Source: Agromyces sp. CF514 | Lineage (GTDB): Bacteria > Actinomycetota > Actinomycetes > Actinomycetales > Microbacteriaceae | Reading direction: 5' to 3' | Assembly: GCF_900113185.1 (NCBI RefSeq) | Contig: NZ_FOZD01000001.1 | Span: 124,001-188,000 of the forward strand | DNA: 64,000 nucleotides | In this document: in pieces, positions 25,834 through 34,865 of the stretch | Layout of the letters: each line of letters opens with the position of its first letter | How positions within the stretch are numbered: the stretch's first letter is position 1 | Position numbers and translations under genes: made by a program | The notes under the pieces: generated by a model | Databases searched by the model: none | The model's input: only the letters and a program-made list of their open reading frames with translations | What the model was told of the DNA's origin: nothing

Positions 25834-26730
25834 CTACTCGGTGAGCGAGTCGACGTACTCGCCGTTGTCGGCGATCCACTGCTCGACGACCGGGGCGTAG
25901 TCGTCGGAGTCGTTCTCGTTGAACATCGCGTTCTCGAGCGAGTAGAGCAGCTGCGAGTCCATCGAGAACGCCTTCAGCCAGCCCGCGAGCGTCGGATGGG
26001 TCTCCTCGAACGACGCCGAGCCGAACGAGTGGATGCCCTCCGAACCGCCGAGCGCGCCCTCGGGGTCCTCGAGGTCCTTCAGCGGGAACGCGTCGTACGC
26101 CCAGTGCGGGCTCCAGAGGGTGACGGCGATGTTCTCGCCGGCCTTCGTGGCCGCGGTCAGCTCCGAGAGCATCGCGGGCGTCGAGCTCGTGAGGTATTCG
26201 AGGTCGTCGAGGCCGTAGGCCGGGATGACCTGCTCGGTCGTGACCCGGTTCAGCCCCGAGCCCGGCTCGATGCCCACGAGGCGGTCGTCGAACACGTCGG
26301 CGTTGTCGGCCAGCTCGTCGAGGGAGTCGATCGGCGCGTCGGCGTTCACCGCGATCGTGAGCTTCGCGTCGCGGTTCCAGGCACCCAGGTCGACGATGTC
26401 GTCTCCGTACTCCTCGACGTAGTCGGCGTGCGTCGTCGGCAGCCAGGTGTCGAGGGTCACGTCGTAGTCGTCGCTCGCGAGCCCGCTGTAGACGGGCGCC
26501 GGGTCGGCGTACTCGAGGGTCACGTCGTAGCCCTGTTCCGTCAGGATCGCCTTCCAGAGCTCGCTCGCGGCGACGCCCTCGTCCCATCCGTTGAAGACGG
26601 CGATCGTGACGTCCTTGCGGTCGCCGTTCGCGAGGGTCTCGGCCTCGGCTCCGCCTGCCGAGCAGCCGGCGAGCACGAGGGCCGAGGCGGCGCTCAGGGC
26701 GAGGGCTCCGGTGAGGGTGGACAGCTTCAT
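25834..26730 (-). CDS. proX: Glycine-betaine/quaternary-amine-binding lipoprotein
   Basis: A 298-residue OpuAC-type solute-binding lipoprotein. ATG 26730 has AAAGGAAG at 5-nt spacing; an ATG 15 nt further up is poorly placed. The signal peptide ends at lipobox LAGC. The domain reads VTIAVFNGWDEGVAASELWKAILTE, TLDTWLPTTHADYVEEYGDD and VTLWSPHWAYDAFPLK, with tryptophans suitable for an aromatic cage around a trimethylammonium group. It is last in the operon after the ATPase and permease, an order common for ProVWX/OpuA-type importers. Osmoprotectant uptake is the expected role. Confidence 0.9.
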   Translation of the reverse strand: MKLSTLTGALALSAASALVLAGCSAGGAEAETLANGDRKDVTIAVFNGWDEGVAASELWKAILTEQGYDVTLEYADPAPVYSGLASDDYDVTLDTWLPTTHADYVEEYGDDIVDLGAWNRDAKLTIAVNADAPIDSLDELADNADVFDDRLVGIEPGSGLNRVTTEQVIPAYGLDDLEYLTSSTPAMLSELTAATKAGENIAVTLWSPHWAYDAFPLKDLEDPEGALGGSEGIHSFGSASFEETHPTLAGWLKAFSMDSQLLYSLENAMFNENDSDDYAPVVEQWIADNGEYVDSLTE

Positions 26731-26835
26731 GGTGCTTCCTTTCATCCCGCAGGCTGTGGGTTGCGGGTGTTGGGGGTTCGGGTCCGATGCGCCGGGGCGC
26801 GCAGGTGCGCGCGTGCGGCGGTGCTTCGCGAGGCG

Positions 26836-27759
26836 TCAGGCGGTGACGGATGCCGCGGGCACGGGTTCGCGGTCGGCATCCGCCTGCGTCGCGACATCCG
26901 TCGCTCGCGAGGTCGTGCCGCCTCGGCGACGGCGACGACCGCCGCCGAGCGCACCCGTGATGCGATCGAGGATGATCGCGAGGATCACGACCGACAGGCC
27001 GGCCTCGAAGCCGAGGGCCACGTCGATGCGGTTGAGCGAGGCGACGACGTCGCCGCCGAGACCGCCCGCGCCGACCATGCCCGCGATGACGACCATCGAG
27101 AGCGAGAGCATGATGACCTGGTTGACGCCGGCCATGATGCTCGGCATCGCGAGGGGCAGCTGGATCTGGCGCAGGATGCGGCCGGACGAGGCGCCGAACG
27201 CGTGCCCCGCCTCGACGACCTCCCGGTCGACCCCTCGGATGCCGAGCTCGGTCAGGCGCACGCCGGGCGCCATCGCGAACACGATGGTCGCGACGATGCC
27301 GGGCACGACGCCCACGCGGAACAGGATCAGGGCCGGGATCAGGTAGACGAACGCCGGCATGGTCTGCATGAAGTCGAGCACCGGGCGCACGATCCTCGAC
27401 GCGAGGTCGGAGCGCGCCGTCCAGATGCCGACCGGAACGGCCAGCGCGATCGCGATGGTGCTCGCGACGAGCACGAGCGCGAGCGACTCCATGGCGTGGT
27501 CCCACTGGTCGACGCCGACGATGACGAGCAGTCCGACGGCCGTACCGAGCGAGAGCTTCCAGCCCTTGAGCACCCAGGCCAGTGCGGCGAGCGCGAGCAC
27601 GACGACCCAGAAGGGCGGCGTGACGAGCACGAACTCGACGGCGTCGTAGAACGCGAGGAAGACGGCCCGGACGATGGCGAAGAACCATCCGAGCGTCTCG
27701 GTGAGCACGTCGATGAATCCCTCGGCGAGGTCGCCGAGCGGCAGCCGGAAGTCGTTCAT
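26836..27759 (-). CDS. proW: Glycine-betaine-type ABC transporter permease
   Basis: A 307-residue membrane subunit. It has several hydrophobic helices, and an EAA-type loop VVEAGHAFGASSGRILRQIQLPLAMPSIMAGVNQ followed by IMLSLSMVVIAGMVGAGGLG, highly typical of ProW/OpuAB. A C-terminal cytoplasmic tail is basic then acidic (GGGRRRRRGG). ATG 27759 overlaps the ATPase stop as ATGA. Confidence 0.93.
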   Translation of the reverse strand: MNDFRLPLGDLAEGFIDVLTETLGWFFAIVRAVFLAFYDAVEFVLVTPPFWVVVLALAALAWVLKGWKLSLGTAVGLLVIVGVDQWDHAMESLALVLVASTIAIALAVPVGIWTARSDLASRIVRPVLDFMQTMPAFVYLIPALILFRVGVVPGIVATIVFAMAPGVRLTELGIRGVDREVVEAGHAFGASSGRILRQIQLPLAMPSIMAGVNQVIMLSLSMVVIAGMVGAGGLGGDVVASLNRIDVALGFEAGLSVVILAIILDRITGALGGGRRRRRGGTTSRATDVATQADADREPVPAASVTA

Positions 27760-29210
27760 GCGCCGGCCCCCTTGAGCATCGCGAGTTCATCGGCCGGCAA
27801 CGGGATGTCCGGCGGGGCCGCGGCTGCGGTCTCGCGGAGCGTCGCCGTCATCACCTCGGCCGACACGGTCGACGGGGTCTGGAGCGCCTGCAGCTCGGCG
27901 GTGTCGGTGGGCACGTTCCCGAGGGCGGCGAGCAGCGTCACGCGCGGCACGACGCCGAGCAGTCGTCGCTCGTCGTCCACGACGGCGAGCGGCAGATCCT
28001 GCTCGACCGAGCTCTCGAAGAGCTCTGAGAGGTGCACGTCCGGGCCGACGGCAGCGAAGTCGGTCGAGATCGCACCGTCGAGCGAGCGTTCGCCCCGCCG
28101 CACGAGGCGCAGCACGTCGCGGTCGTGCGCGACGCCGAGCAGTCGACGACCGGATGCCACGACGAACACCATCGACGTCTGCAGGTCGCGCATCGCCCGC
28201 AACGCCGCGCGGGGCCCGGCCGAGGCCGAGGCGATCGACCGCGGCGTCTCCATCACGTTGCCCGCGGTCAGCACGCGGGCGCGGTCGACGTCCTGCACGA
28301 ACTGGGCGACGTAGTCGTCTGCCGGGTCGGTGAGGATCTCCTCTGCCGTGCCGATCTGCACGACGCGGCCGTCGCGCATGACGGCGATCCGGTCGCCGAG
28401 GAACATCGCCTCGTTGAGGTCGTGCGTGATGAAGACGATGGTCTTGCCGAGCTCCTGCTGGAGTTCGATGAGCTGCTCCTGCATCTCGCGGCGGATGAGC
28501 GGGTCGAGCGCGCTGAACGCCTCGTCCATGAGGAGGATGTCGGCATCGGCCGCGAGGGCGCGGGCGAGACCCACGCGCTGCTGCATGCCGCCCGAGAGCT
28601 CCGACGGGAACTTGTCGGCCCACGCGGCGAGCCCGACGCGCTCGAGCACCCGCTCGGCCCGCGCTCGACGCTCGGATGCGGAGACGCCCTGGATCTCGAG
28701 CCCGTAGGCCGTGTTGTCGAGCACGGTCAGGTGCGGCAGCAGGGCGAAGTGCTGGAACACCATGGCGACATGGCGACGACGGATGCCTCGGAGGCGGCGC
28801 GGTGCGACGCCGGTGAGGGTCTCCCCCATCACCGTGACGGTGCCCCCGGTCGGCTCGACGAGCCCGTTGAGCATGCGGATCAGCGTCGACTTGCCCGAGC
28901 CCGAGAGGCCCATGACGACGAAGATCTCGCCCTGCCGGACGTCGAACTCCACGTCGACGACCGCGGCCGTGCCGAGCGCGGCGAGCTCGGCACGGGTGGC
29001 CCCGTCGTGCAGGCGTTCGAGGGCTTCGGCCGGGCGGCGGCCGAAGAACTTGGTGAGTCCCCGCACTTCGAGTGCGTTGACGAGCCGTGGTTCGGGAATG
29101 CGGTGCGGATCCGCGGTGCGGGGCTGTTCGGTGTTGCGGTGCGGTTCGGTGGTGCGGTGCGGTTCGGTGACGCGGTCGGAGACCGCGGCGGTGCTGTGAT
29201 GTTCGGGCAT
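27756..29210 (-). CDS. proV: Glycine-betaine-type ABC transporter ATP-binding protein with CBS domains
   Basis: A 484-residue ATPase. Core motifs are Walker A GLSGSGKST (about 101-109), Q-loop VFQHFALLPHLTV, signature LSGGMQQRVGLARALA, Walker B ILLMDEAFSALD and the switch THDLNEA. After residue 300 come two CBS-type repeats, the ionic-strength sensor of OpuA/ProV homologues. Residues 1-42 are an unusual low-complexity stretch with repeated TEPHR-like units. ATG 29210 has GGAG about 8 nt upstream, and there is no ATG or GTG between the repeat and the conserved core, so the extension is probably real. It is the first gene of the importer operon. Confidence 0.93.
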   Translation of the reverse strand: MPEHHSTAAVSDRVTEPHRTTEPHRNTEQPRTADPHRIPEPRLVNALEVRGLTKFFGRRPAEALERLHDGATRAELAALGTAAVVDVEFDVRQGEIFVVMGLSGSGKSTLIRMLNGLVEPTGGTVTVMGETLTGVAPRRLRGIRRRHVAMVFQHFALLPHLTVLDNTAYGLEIQGVSASERRARAERVLERVGLAAWADKFPSELSGGMQQRVGLARALAADADILLMDEAFSALDPLIRREMQEQLIELQQELGKTIVFITHDLNEAMFLGDRIAVMRDGRVVQIGTAEEILTDPADDYVAQFVQDVDRARVLTAGNVMETPRSIASASAGPRAALRAMRDLQTSMVFVVASGRRLLGVAHDRDVLRLVRRGERSLDGAISTDFAAVGPDVHLSELFESSVEQDLPLAVVDDERRLLGVVPRVTLLAALGNVPTDTAELQALQTPSTVSAEVMTATLRETAAAAPPDIPLPADELAMLKGAGA

Positions 29211-29547
29211 CGAAGGTGCTCCAATGGCACGTGCGGAGACCGCCGCCCGGTGCAGGGAGGCAGGCGGAGGCGCACGCGTCACGGCCGGGTTGCGGCGATC
29301 CGGGATCCGGGACTCAAGCAGCGACGGAGGTCGTGCGAATCCCGGCTCCAGCGCGCGTCGCCATCGGGGCGACGCACCACGCGCGGAACCATACGACCTC
29401 TGTCGTCGAGGCCGCCGAGGCGGTCTCACGAGAGGGCGCGGACTGGGTGGGTCGGCCCGTCAGGGCCGTCTTCAACCGTATGGCCCTCGAAGGAGGGTCA
29501 CCAAATCATGTTCGAGGAATTCTCGCTGATCTGGGGTTCTCTGTTCC
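29211..29547. other. 337-nt intergenic region upstream of the importer operon
   Basis: No conserved gene is seen. It presumably holds the importer promoter on the minus strand. On the plus strand it has a hairpin AGGGCC/GGCCCT (29462-29467/29482-29487), a strong AAGGAGGG and an ATG at 29508 opening a 27-codon frame, listed separately. Confidence 0.5.
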
Positions 29548-29591
29548 TCACTCCTTCGAGATCGTCCGCCGCGAGAGCAGCGCGGCCGTGA
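29508..29591 (+). CDS. Possible 27-residue small protein with strong ribosome binding site
   Basis: Reads MFEEFSLIWGSLFL then an Arg/Ser/Ala-rich tail. GGAGG at 29492-29496 is preceded by a small hairpin, with 11-nt spacing to the ATG, somewhat long. The 3' half overlaps the converging YrhK-like gene. It could be a short membrane-active peptide, a leader peptide or chance. I do not recognise a family. Confidence 0.25.
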   Translation: MFEEFSLIWGSLFLTPSRSSAARAARP

Positions 29592-30195
29592 AGAAGCAGA
29601 GCGCGCCGATCGCCGTGCCGAGATTGGCCCAGAGTTGGCTCACGAGGTCTCCGGAGTCGGGCACCACGTAGGCGCCGATCGCGGAGGCGGCGAACGCGAT
29701 CGACCCCGCCGCGTTCAGCCAGGTTCCGTGCCACGTGCGCGCATCCGTGTCCCACAGCCGGCCGCGATCCTTCGTGGCGATGACGGCGAGCGTGCTCGAC
29801 ACGAGGAAGGCGAGGGACCCCCACGCGTCAGGACGCCATCCTGCGCCGACGGCGTCGGGGCGGGCGATGGCGGCCGCGAACGCCGCGCCCGTCGAGATGT
29901 TGAAGAGCAGCGTTCCCGCGAACTGCACGGCGGCCGCCCACCAGTCGGCCCGGTCGGCCTGATTCATCTTCGCGTGCGGTGCGACCCGGCCGCTGAGGCT
30001 CAGTTGGATGAACGCCGCCAGCGTGAAGAAGATCGATCCGGTGAGGAACGTGGCGTTGGTGCCCACCGCGCCCAGCCGGTCGGCGTACCAGGGCAGCGCG
30101 CCCGCGAAGAAGCAGGCCGACCCCACCGCGAAGCCCCACGCTTCGCGGCGCAGTCGACGCACCGTCGTGACGCGCGGCCGGGTGGTCTCCCCCAC
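29548..30195 (-). CDS. YrhK-like multi-spanning membrane protein
   Basis: A 215-residue membrane protein with about six hydrophobic segments arranged as two to three repeats of a two-helix unit (REAWGFAVGSACFFAGALPWY ... FLTGSIFFTLAAFIQLSLS; WGSLAFLVSSTLAVIA ... WLNAAGSIAFAASAIGAYVV). The G-S-x-x-F pattern resembles the YrhK domain. Function is unknown. It starts 22 nt after the glutamate decarboxylase stop in the same orientation, so it is probably co-transcribed with it. Confidence 0.65.
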   Translation of the reverse strand: MGETTRPRVTTVRRLRREAWGFAVGSACFFAGALPWYADRLGAVGTNATFLTGSIFFTLAAFIQLSLSGRVAPHAKMNQADRADWWAAAVQFAGTLLFNISTGAAFAAAIARPDAVGAGWRPDAWGSLAFLVSSTLAVIATKDRGRLWDTDARTWHGTWLNAAGSIAFAASAIGAYVVPDSGDLVSQLWANLGTAIGALCFFTAALLSRRTISKE

Positions 30196-30217
30196 GTCTG
30201 CGACCCTTCGTCGGCGA

Positions 30218-31588
30218 TCAGTGGTGGAAGGTCGGGCCGAGCCCGGGGTGCGGCATCGGCGCCTCGAGCGAGTCGAGGAACTCCGTCTCGATGCGGATGT
30301 CGCGCAGGAGATCCTCGGCGAGGTCGTGGCTGAGCCCGTTGCGGCTCACGATGCGCATCACGGTCTGACCGGACTGCTCGCCCGACAGCGGATACGCCGG
30401 CACGAGCCATCCGCGGATCCGCAACCGCTCCGACAGGTGGTACAGCGTCCACTTGTCGGTGTGCCCGGCCTTCAGCCGCCAGGCGAAGACGGGGATGTCG
30501 CTGCCGTCGGTCAGCAGCTCGTAGGCGTCCATGCGGCCGATCGCGCCCGACAGGTAGCGTGCGACATCCTGCGTCGTCTGCTGGATCTGCCGATACCCTT
30601 CGCGGCCGAGCCTGAGGAACCGGTAGTACTGCAGCAGCACCTGGGCGCCCGGCCGTGAGAAGTTGAGTGCGAACGTCGGCATCTCACCGCCCAGGTAGCT
30701 GACGCGGAACACGAGGTCGTCCGGCAGTGCCGCGGCGTTGCGCCAGACGACCCAGCCGACGCCCGGGTAGACGAGCCCGTACTTGTGGCCTGACGTGTTG
30801 ATCGACTGCACGCGCTCGACCCGGAAGTCCCACTCGAGCTCGGGCTGCAGGAAGGGCGCGACCATGGCTCCTGACGCGCCGTCGATGTGCATCGGGATGT
30901 CGAGGCCGGTCTTCGCCTGGATCTCGTCGAGCTTCGCGGCGACCGTCGTGACCGGCTCGTAAGCGCCCGTGTACGTCACGCCCATGAGCACGATCACGCC
31001 GATGGTGTTCTCGTCGACGACGTCCTCGAGGCCGGTTCCGTCCATGAGCGGATGCGCGTCGGTCGTCGGGATGAGGCGCATCTCGACGTCGAAGTAGTTG
31101 CAGAACTTCTCCCAGCACACCTGCACCGCCGAGCTCATGATGAGGTTGGGCTTCTCGGTCGACTTTCCGGCGGCGCGCCGCGCATGCTGCCAGCGTCGCT
31201 TCAATGCGAGCCCGCCCAGCATGCACGCCTCGGACGACCCGATCGTCGAGGTGCCGATCACGTCGCGACGGTCGGGCGCATGCCAGAGGTCCGCCAGGAT
31301 CCTCCAGCAGTACTCCTCGATCGCGGCGGTCGCGGGGTACTCGTCCTTGTCGATCATGTTCTTGTCGAACGCCTCGGCGTAGAGGCGGTCGGCATGCTCG
31401 TCCATCCACGTGCCGACGAAGGTCGCGAGGTTGAGCCTGGCGTTGCCGTCGAGCATCATCTCGTCGCTCACGATGCGGTAGGCGGTCTCTGGCAGCATCG
31501 ATCCCTCGGGGATCTCGGTGTAGCGCGCCGTGGTCGACTCGCCGATGCGGCTGAATGTGGGCAGGAGCGCTTCGTCGGGTGTCGCCAT
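30218..31588 (-). CDS. gadB: Glutamate decarboxylase (PLP-dependent)
   Basis: A 456-residue class II PLP decarboxylase making GABA from glutamate while consuming a proton, a typical acid-stress function. It has the expected N-terminal SMLPETAYRIVSDEMMLDGNARLNLATF, TIGSSEACMLGGLALKRRW, HIDGASGAM (Asp236) and the PLP-lysine signature SINTSGHKYGLVYPGVGW (Lys269), ending GLGPTFHH. The C-terminal histidine pair resembles E. coli GadB, whose terminal His closes the active site. ATG 31588 is preceded by GGAGAG. No GABA antiporter gene is present in the window. Confidence 0.96.
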   Translation of the reverse strand: MATPDEALLPTFSRIGESTTARYTEIPEGSMLPETAYRIVSDEMMLDGNARLNLATFVGTWMDEHADRLYAEAFDKNMIDKDEYPATAAIEEYCWRILADLWHAPDRRDVIGTSTIGSSEACMLGGLALKRRWQHARRAAGKSTEKPNLIMSSAVQVCWEKFCNYFDVEMRLIPTTDAHPLMDGTGLEDVVDENTIGVIVLMGVTYTGAYEPVTTVAAKLDEIQAKTGLDIPMHIDGASGAMVAPFLQPELEWDFRVERVQSINTSGHKYGLVYPGVGWVVWRNAAALPDDLVFRVSYLGGEMPTFALNFSRPGAQVLLQYYRFLRLGREGYRQIQQTTQDVARYLSGAIGRMDAYELLTDGSDIPVFAWRLKAGHTDKWTLYHLSERLRIRGWLVPAYPLSGEQSGQTVMRIVSRNGLSHDLAEDLLRDIRIETEFLDSLEAPMPHPGLGPTFHH

Positions 31589-31793
31589 GGTCTCTCCTTC
31601 GAGCGGTCGGTCGGCTCCGGCCCGTGATCGCACGAGGGAGCCGGCCGCCCGAGCAGGCGCCTGCTCCCCCGGGCCGGTCACCGTCTACCCGGCGAACGAT
31701 ACGCCGCTCGTGCAGCGCCCGACACCCCTCGATCGGGCGACGGCGGTGGCACCGGAGCCGGCATCGGCATCGGCACCGTGGAGCGTGCCGGGC

Positions 31794-32198
31794 TCAGCGG
31801 TTCTCGGCCGCGAACAGCACCGTGCAGTCGGCGCAGAGGCCGAAGATGTCGACGACGTGGGCCGCCTGCGTGAACCCGTGCTCGGCGGCGGTGCGCTGGG
31901 CCCAGGCCTCGACCTCGTCGGCCGCGATCTCGACCGTGCGCCCGCAGTTGCGGCAGATGAGGTGGTGGTGGTGACCGGTCGTGCTGCACGCGCGATAGAG
32001 CGCCTCGCCCTCGGGCGACTGCAGCGAATCGGCCTCGCCCGAGCTGGCGAGGTCGCCGAGCGCCCGGTAGACGGTCGCGAGGCCGATGGGCGAGCCGCTC
32101 GCGTGCAGCGAGGAGTGCAGCGCCTGCGCGCTGATGAATCCCTCGGTGCCGTCGAGGGCTTCGCGAACGGCTTCGCGTTGCCAGGTGTTGCGCTTCAT
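31794..32198 (-). CDS. zur: Fur-family zinc uptake regulator (Zur)
   Basis: A 134-residue Fur-family repressor with a winged helix (TWQREAVREALDGTEGFISAQALHSSLHASGSPIGLATVYRALGDLASSGEAD) and metal site TTGHHHHLICRNCG plus CADC. It is the last gene of the znu operon and overlaps the preceding permease stop as ATGA, so zinc sensing and control of this operon are the natural inference. The 7-1-7 box at 35956-35972 is its probable target. Confidence 0.93.
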   Translation of the reverse strand: MKRNTWQREAVREALDGTEGFISAQALHSSLHASGSPIGLATVYRALGDLASSGEADSLQSPEGEALYRACSTTGHHHHLICRNCGRTVEIAADEVEAWAQRTAAEHGFTQAAHVVDIFGLCADCTVLFAAENR

Positions 32199-33037
32199 GC
32201 GGTGCGGGCGTCCTCTGCGGTCTCCACGGGTATCGCGGACGGTCTCCACGGTAGCGCGCGCAGCTTGGAGCCGCCCAGCGCGACGACCAGGAACGCCGTG
32301 GCCGTGAGCACGATCGCCGGGCCCGCGGCGATCGCGAAGGCGCGCGAGGCGAGCACGCCGAGCACGCCGGACGCCGCGCCGATCACGGGTGCGGCCACGA
32401 GCATGCCGCGATAGGTCGACGTCACGATGCGGGCGGCTGCGGCGGGTGCCGCGATGAGGGCGATCGCGAGGATCGCCCCGACCGCTGGCAACGCGCTCAC
32501 GACGGTCGCGGCCGTGAGCCCGAGCACGAGCAGTTCGATCGGCCATTCGCGGTACCCGGCCGCCCGGAATCCGGCGGGATCGAAGGTCGAGAACACGATG
32601 CTCCGACCGAAGAGCACGACGAGCACGAGCGCCACGATGCCGACGGATGCCGCGAGCAAAACGTCGGCGTCGGTCACCGTGAGGATCGACCCGACGAGCA
32701 GCGACTCGGGCTGCACGGGAAGGCTCGGCACGACGGCCGCGAGGATCGCACCGGCCGCGAACCCGCCGGTGAGCACGATGCCCGCGGCCACCTGCGCGCC
32801 CTGGTTGCGCACGCGCGCGATGCCCGTCATGACGAGCACGAGCACCACGGATGCCGCGGCGGCCCCGAGCGGCACGCTCAGGCCGAGCGCGGCCGCCGCG
32901 ACGGCGCCCGGGTAGGTGCCGTGCGTGAGCGCCTGCGCGAAGAAGGTGCGCTTGCGCAGCACCACGAGGCATCCGACGAATCCGCCGACGGCGCCGATGA
33001 CGATCGCCGCCAGCATCGCGCGCTCGAAGTAGCTCAT
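32195..33037 (-). CDS. Zinc/manganese ABC transporter permease (second)
   Basis: A 280-residue ABC-3-type permease: [52 protein letters not shown] opens the typical fold, and [11 protein letters not shown] is the cytoplasmic loop motif. About eight helices are visible. It overlaps both neighbours by ATGA junctions. Two different permeases in tandem imply a heterodimeric channel with the 33034-33987 product. Confidence 0.92.
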   Translation of the reverse strand: MSYFERAMLAAIVIGAVGGFVGCLVVLRKRTFFAQALTHGTYPGAVAAAALGLSVPLGAAAASVVLVLVMTGIARVRNQGAQVAAGIVLTGGFAAGAILAAVVPSLPVQPESLLVGSILTVTDADVLLAASVGIVALVLVVLFGRSIVFSTFDPAGFRAAGYREWPIELLVLGLTAATVVSALPAVGAILAIALIAAPAAAARIVTSTYRGMLVAAPVIGAASGVLGVLASRAFAIAAGPAIVLTATAFLVVALGGSKLRALPWRPSAIPVETAEDARTA

Positions 33038-33987
33038 GCGACCCGCTCCCCCGGCTCGACATCGGACGAACCCGATGTAACCTGCTTGGCAGGTATCGGC
33101 GCGGACGAGGCCGACCCAGCTCCTGCGATGCGGCGCCGTGCGCCCGCGTCGAGCGCCAGGCGCACGAGGAGCACCACTCCGTAGGCGAGCACGAACACGG
33201 CGACGATGGTGCTGCCGGCCGGAAGGTCGACCCCGGCGCCGACGCTCGCGGCGAAGCCGGCGGAGAGGCCGAGCCACGATGCGATCGCGGCGAACACGCC
33301 GGCCACGGGGAAGAGCAGCCAGAGCCGACCCGTCACGAGGCGCGCGACCGCGCCGGGAACGACGAGCAGCGCGAGCACGAGCAGGGAGCCGACTGTGCTC
33401 GCACCCGCCACGACGACGAGCGCGACCGCGACGTTGAGCGCCAGGTCGAGCCCGAACGCGGAATCGCCGGCCGCGCGGCTGCCGGCGGGGTCGAACGCCC
33501 GGAACACCTGCTGCTTCGCGGTGAGCACCACGAGCGCCAGCGCAAGCACGGAGACGACGACGAGCGGCACGACGTCGTCGGGCGGGATCGTGAGCACGCG
33601 GCCGAAGAGCAGCTCCTCGAGCGCCCCGGCGTAGTCGTCGCTCTTCGAGACCACGATCACGCCGACGCTGAACGCCGCCGTCAGCACGACCGCGATGCCG
33701 GCGTCGGAGGCGACGCCCGAGCGCATCAACCAGGTCAGCAGCACGGCGCCGATGAGCGCGGCAACCGCCGCTCCGGGCAGCACACCGTTCGCGCCGCCGA
33801 CGGCGAGCCCGACGGCCAGGCCGGGGAAGACGGCGTGCGTGAGCCCGTCGGTCACGAACTCGAGGCCCCGCAGGTTCACCAGCACGCCCACGACCCCTGC
33901 GACGACCGAGAGCACGAGCATCACCACGAGCGCCCGGCCCATAAACGGCAGGGCGAAGGCGCCGAAGAGCGCGTCAGCGAGGCTCAT
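33034..33987 (-). CDS. znuB: Zinc/manganese ABC transporter permease (first)
   Basis: A 317-residue ABC-3-type permease: [47 protein letters not shown] and [15 protein letters not shown] are characteristic. A soluble C-terminal tail of about 40 residues follows the last helix. It lies 46 nt after the ATPase gene and overlaps the second permease. Confidence 0.92.
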   Translation of the reverse strand: MSLADALFGAFALPFMGRALVVMLVLSVVAGVVGVLVNLRGLEFVTDGLTHAVFPGLAVGLAVGGANGVLPGAAVAALIGAVLLTWLMRSGVASDAGIAVVLTAAFSVGVIVVSKSDDYAGALEELLFGRVLTIPPDDVVPLVVVSVLALALVVLTAKQQVFRAFDPAGSRAAGDSAFGLDLALNVAVALVVVAGASTVGSLLVLALLVVPGAVARLVTGRLWLLFPVAGVFAAIASWLGLSAGFAASVGAGVDLPAGSTIVAVFVLAYGVVLLVRLALDAGARRRIAGAGSASSAPIPAKQVTSGSSDVEPGERVA

Positions 33988-34033
33988 GCGCCGCTCTCCC
34001 GCACTCCGCGGCGCGTATATGCCCGCACGGGCA

Positions 34034-34861
34034 TCAGTGGCCCTCGTGATCGGGCACGACGAGCGTGTGCTCGTCGATCTCGACCTCGACGCCCTCGAAG
34101 CAGCGCTGCACGTTCGTCAGCGTGAGCGCGTCGGAGACCGGTCCGAAGGCCGTCTGGCGCTTGTTCACGAGCACCACGAGGTCGCACACCTGCTGGGCCA
34201 GCTCGAGGTCGTGCGTCGAGACGAGCACGGCCACCCCGTCGGCCTTCAGTCGACGGAGGGTCTCGACGAGTGCGTCGCGGTTCGGCTGGTCGAGGCCGTT
34301 GAACGGCTCGTCGAGCAGCAGCAGGCTCGGATCGGCGGCCAACGCCCGTGCGAGCAGGCCGCGCTGCCGTTGGCCGCCCGAGAGGGAGCCGAACCGCTTG
34401 GACGCGGAGTCTGCGAGCCCGACCGTCTCGAGCGCTCGGCGCACGGCTGCTCGATCGGCTCGCCCCGGCCAGCGCAGCAGCCCGAGCTGGCGGTAGCGGC
34501 CCTGCATCACGACCTGCTCGAGGCTGATCGGGAAGTCCACGTCGAACTCCATGGTCTGGGGGAGGAACCCGACCATGCCGCGCTCGGCATGCGTCGCTGC
34601 GCCACCGCGGCCCACCACGTCGTCGCGGCCCGTGGATCCCGGGCCGGAAGCATCCACTCGAGGGCCCAGCGCCATGCTGCCGTGCGTCAGGGGCACGAGC
34701 CCGAGCACGCCGCGCAGCAGGGTCGACTTGCCTGCGCCGTTCGGGCCTATGAGGGCGACGGCCTCGCCCGCGGCGATCGAGAAGTCGAGTTCGCTCACGC
34801 CGTCGCCGCCCGGATGGGTGAACGCGGCGTCTTCGAAGGTCAGCACCGCGCTCGAACTCAT
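34034..34861 (-). CDS. znuC: Zinc ABC transporter ATP-binding protein
   Basis: A 275-residue ATPase. It has Walker [12 protein letters not shown]-loop FLPQTMEFD, signature [15 protein letters not shown], Walker [13 protein letters not shown] and switch STHDLELA. A Gly/Ser/Arg-rich insertion of about 25 residues lies between the Walker A helix and the Q-loop. It starts 4 nt after the znuA stop. Confidence 0.94.
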   Translation of the reverse strand: MSSSAVLTFEDAAFTHPGGDGVSELDFSIAAGEAVALIGPNGAGKSTLLRGVLGLVPLTHGSMALGPRVDASGPGSTGRDDVVGRGGAATHAERGMVGFLPQTMEFDVDFPISLEQVVMQGRYRQLGLLRWPGRADRAAVRRALETVGLADSASKRFGSLSGGQRQRGLLARALAADPSLLLLDEPFNGLDQPNRDALVETLRRLKADGVAVLVSTHDLELAQQVCDLVVLVNKRQTAFGPVSDALTLTNVQRCFEGVEVEIDEHTLVVPDHEGH

Positions 34862-34865
34862 GGGG

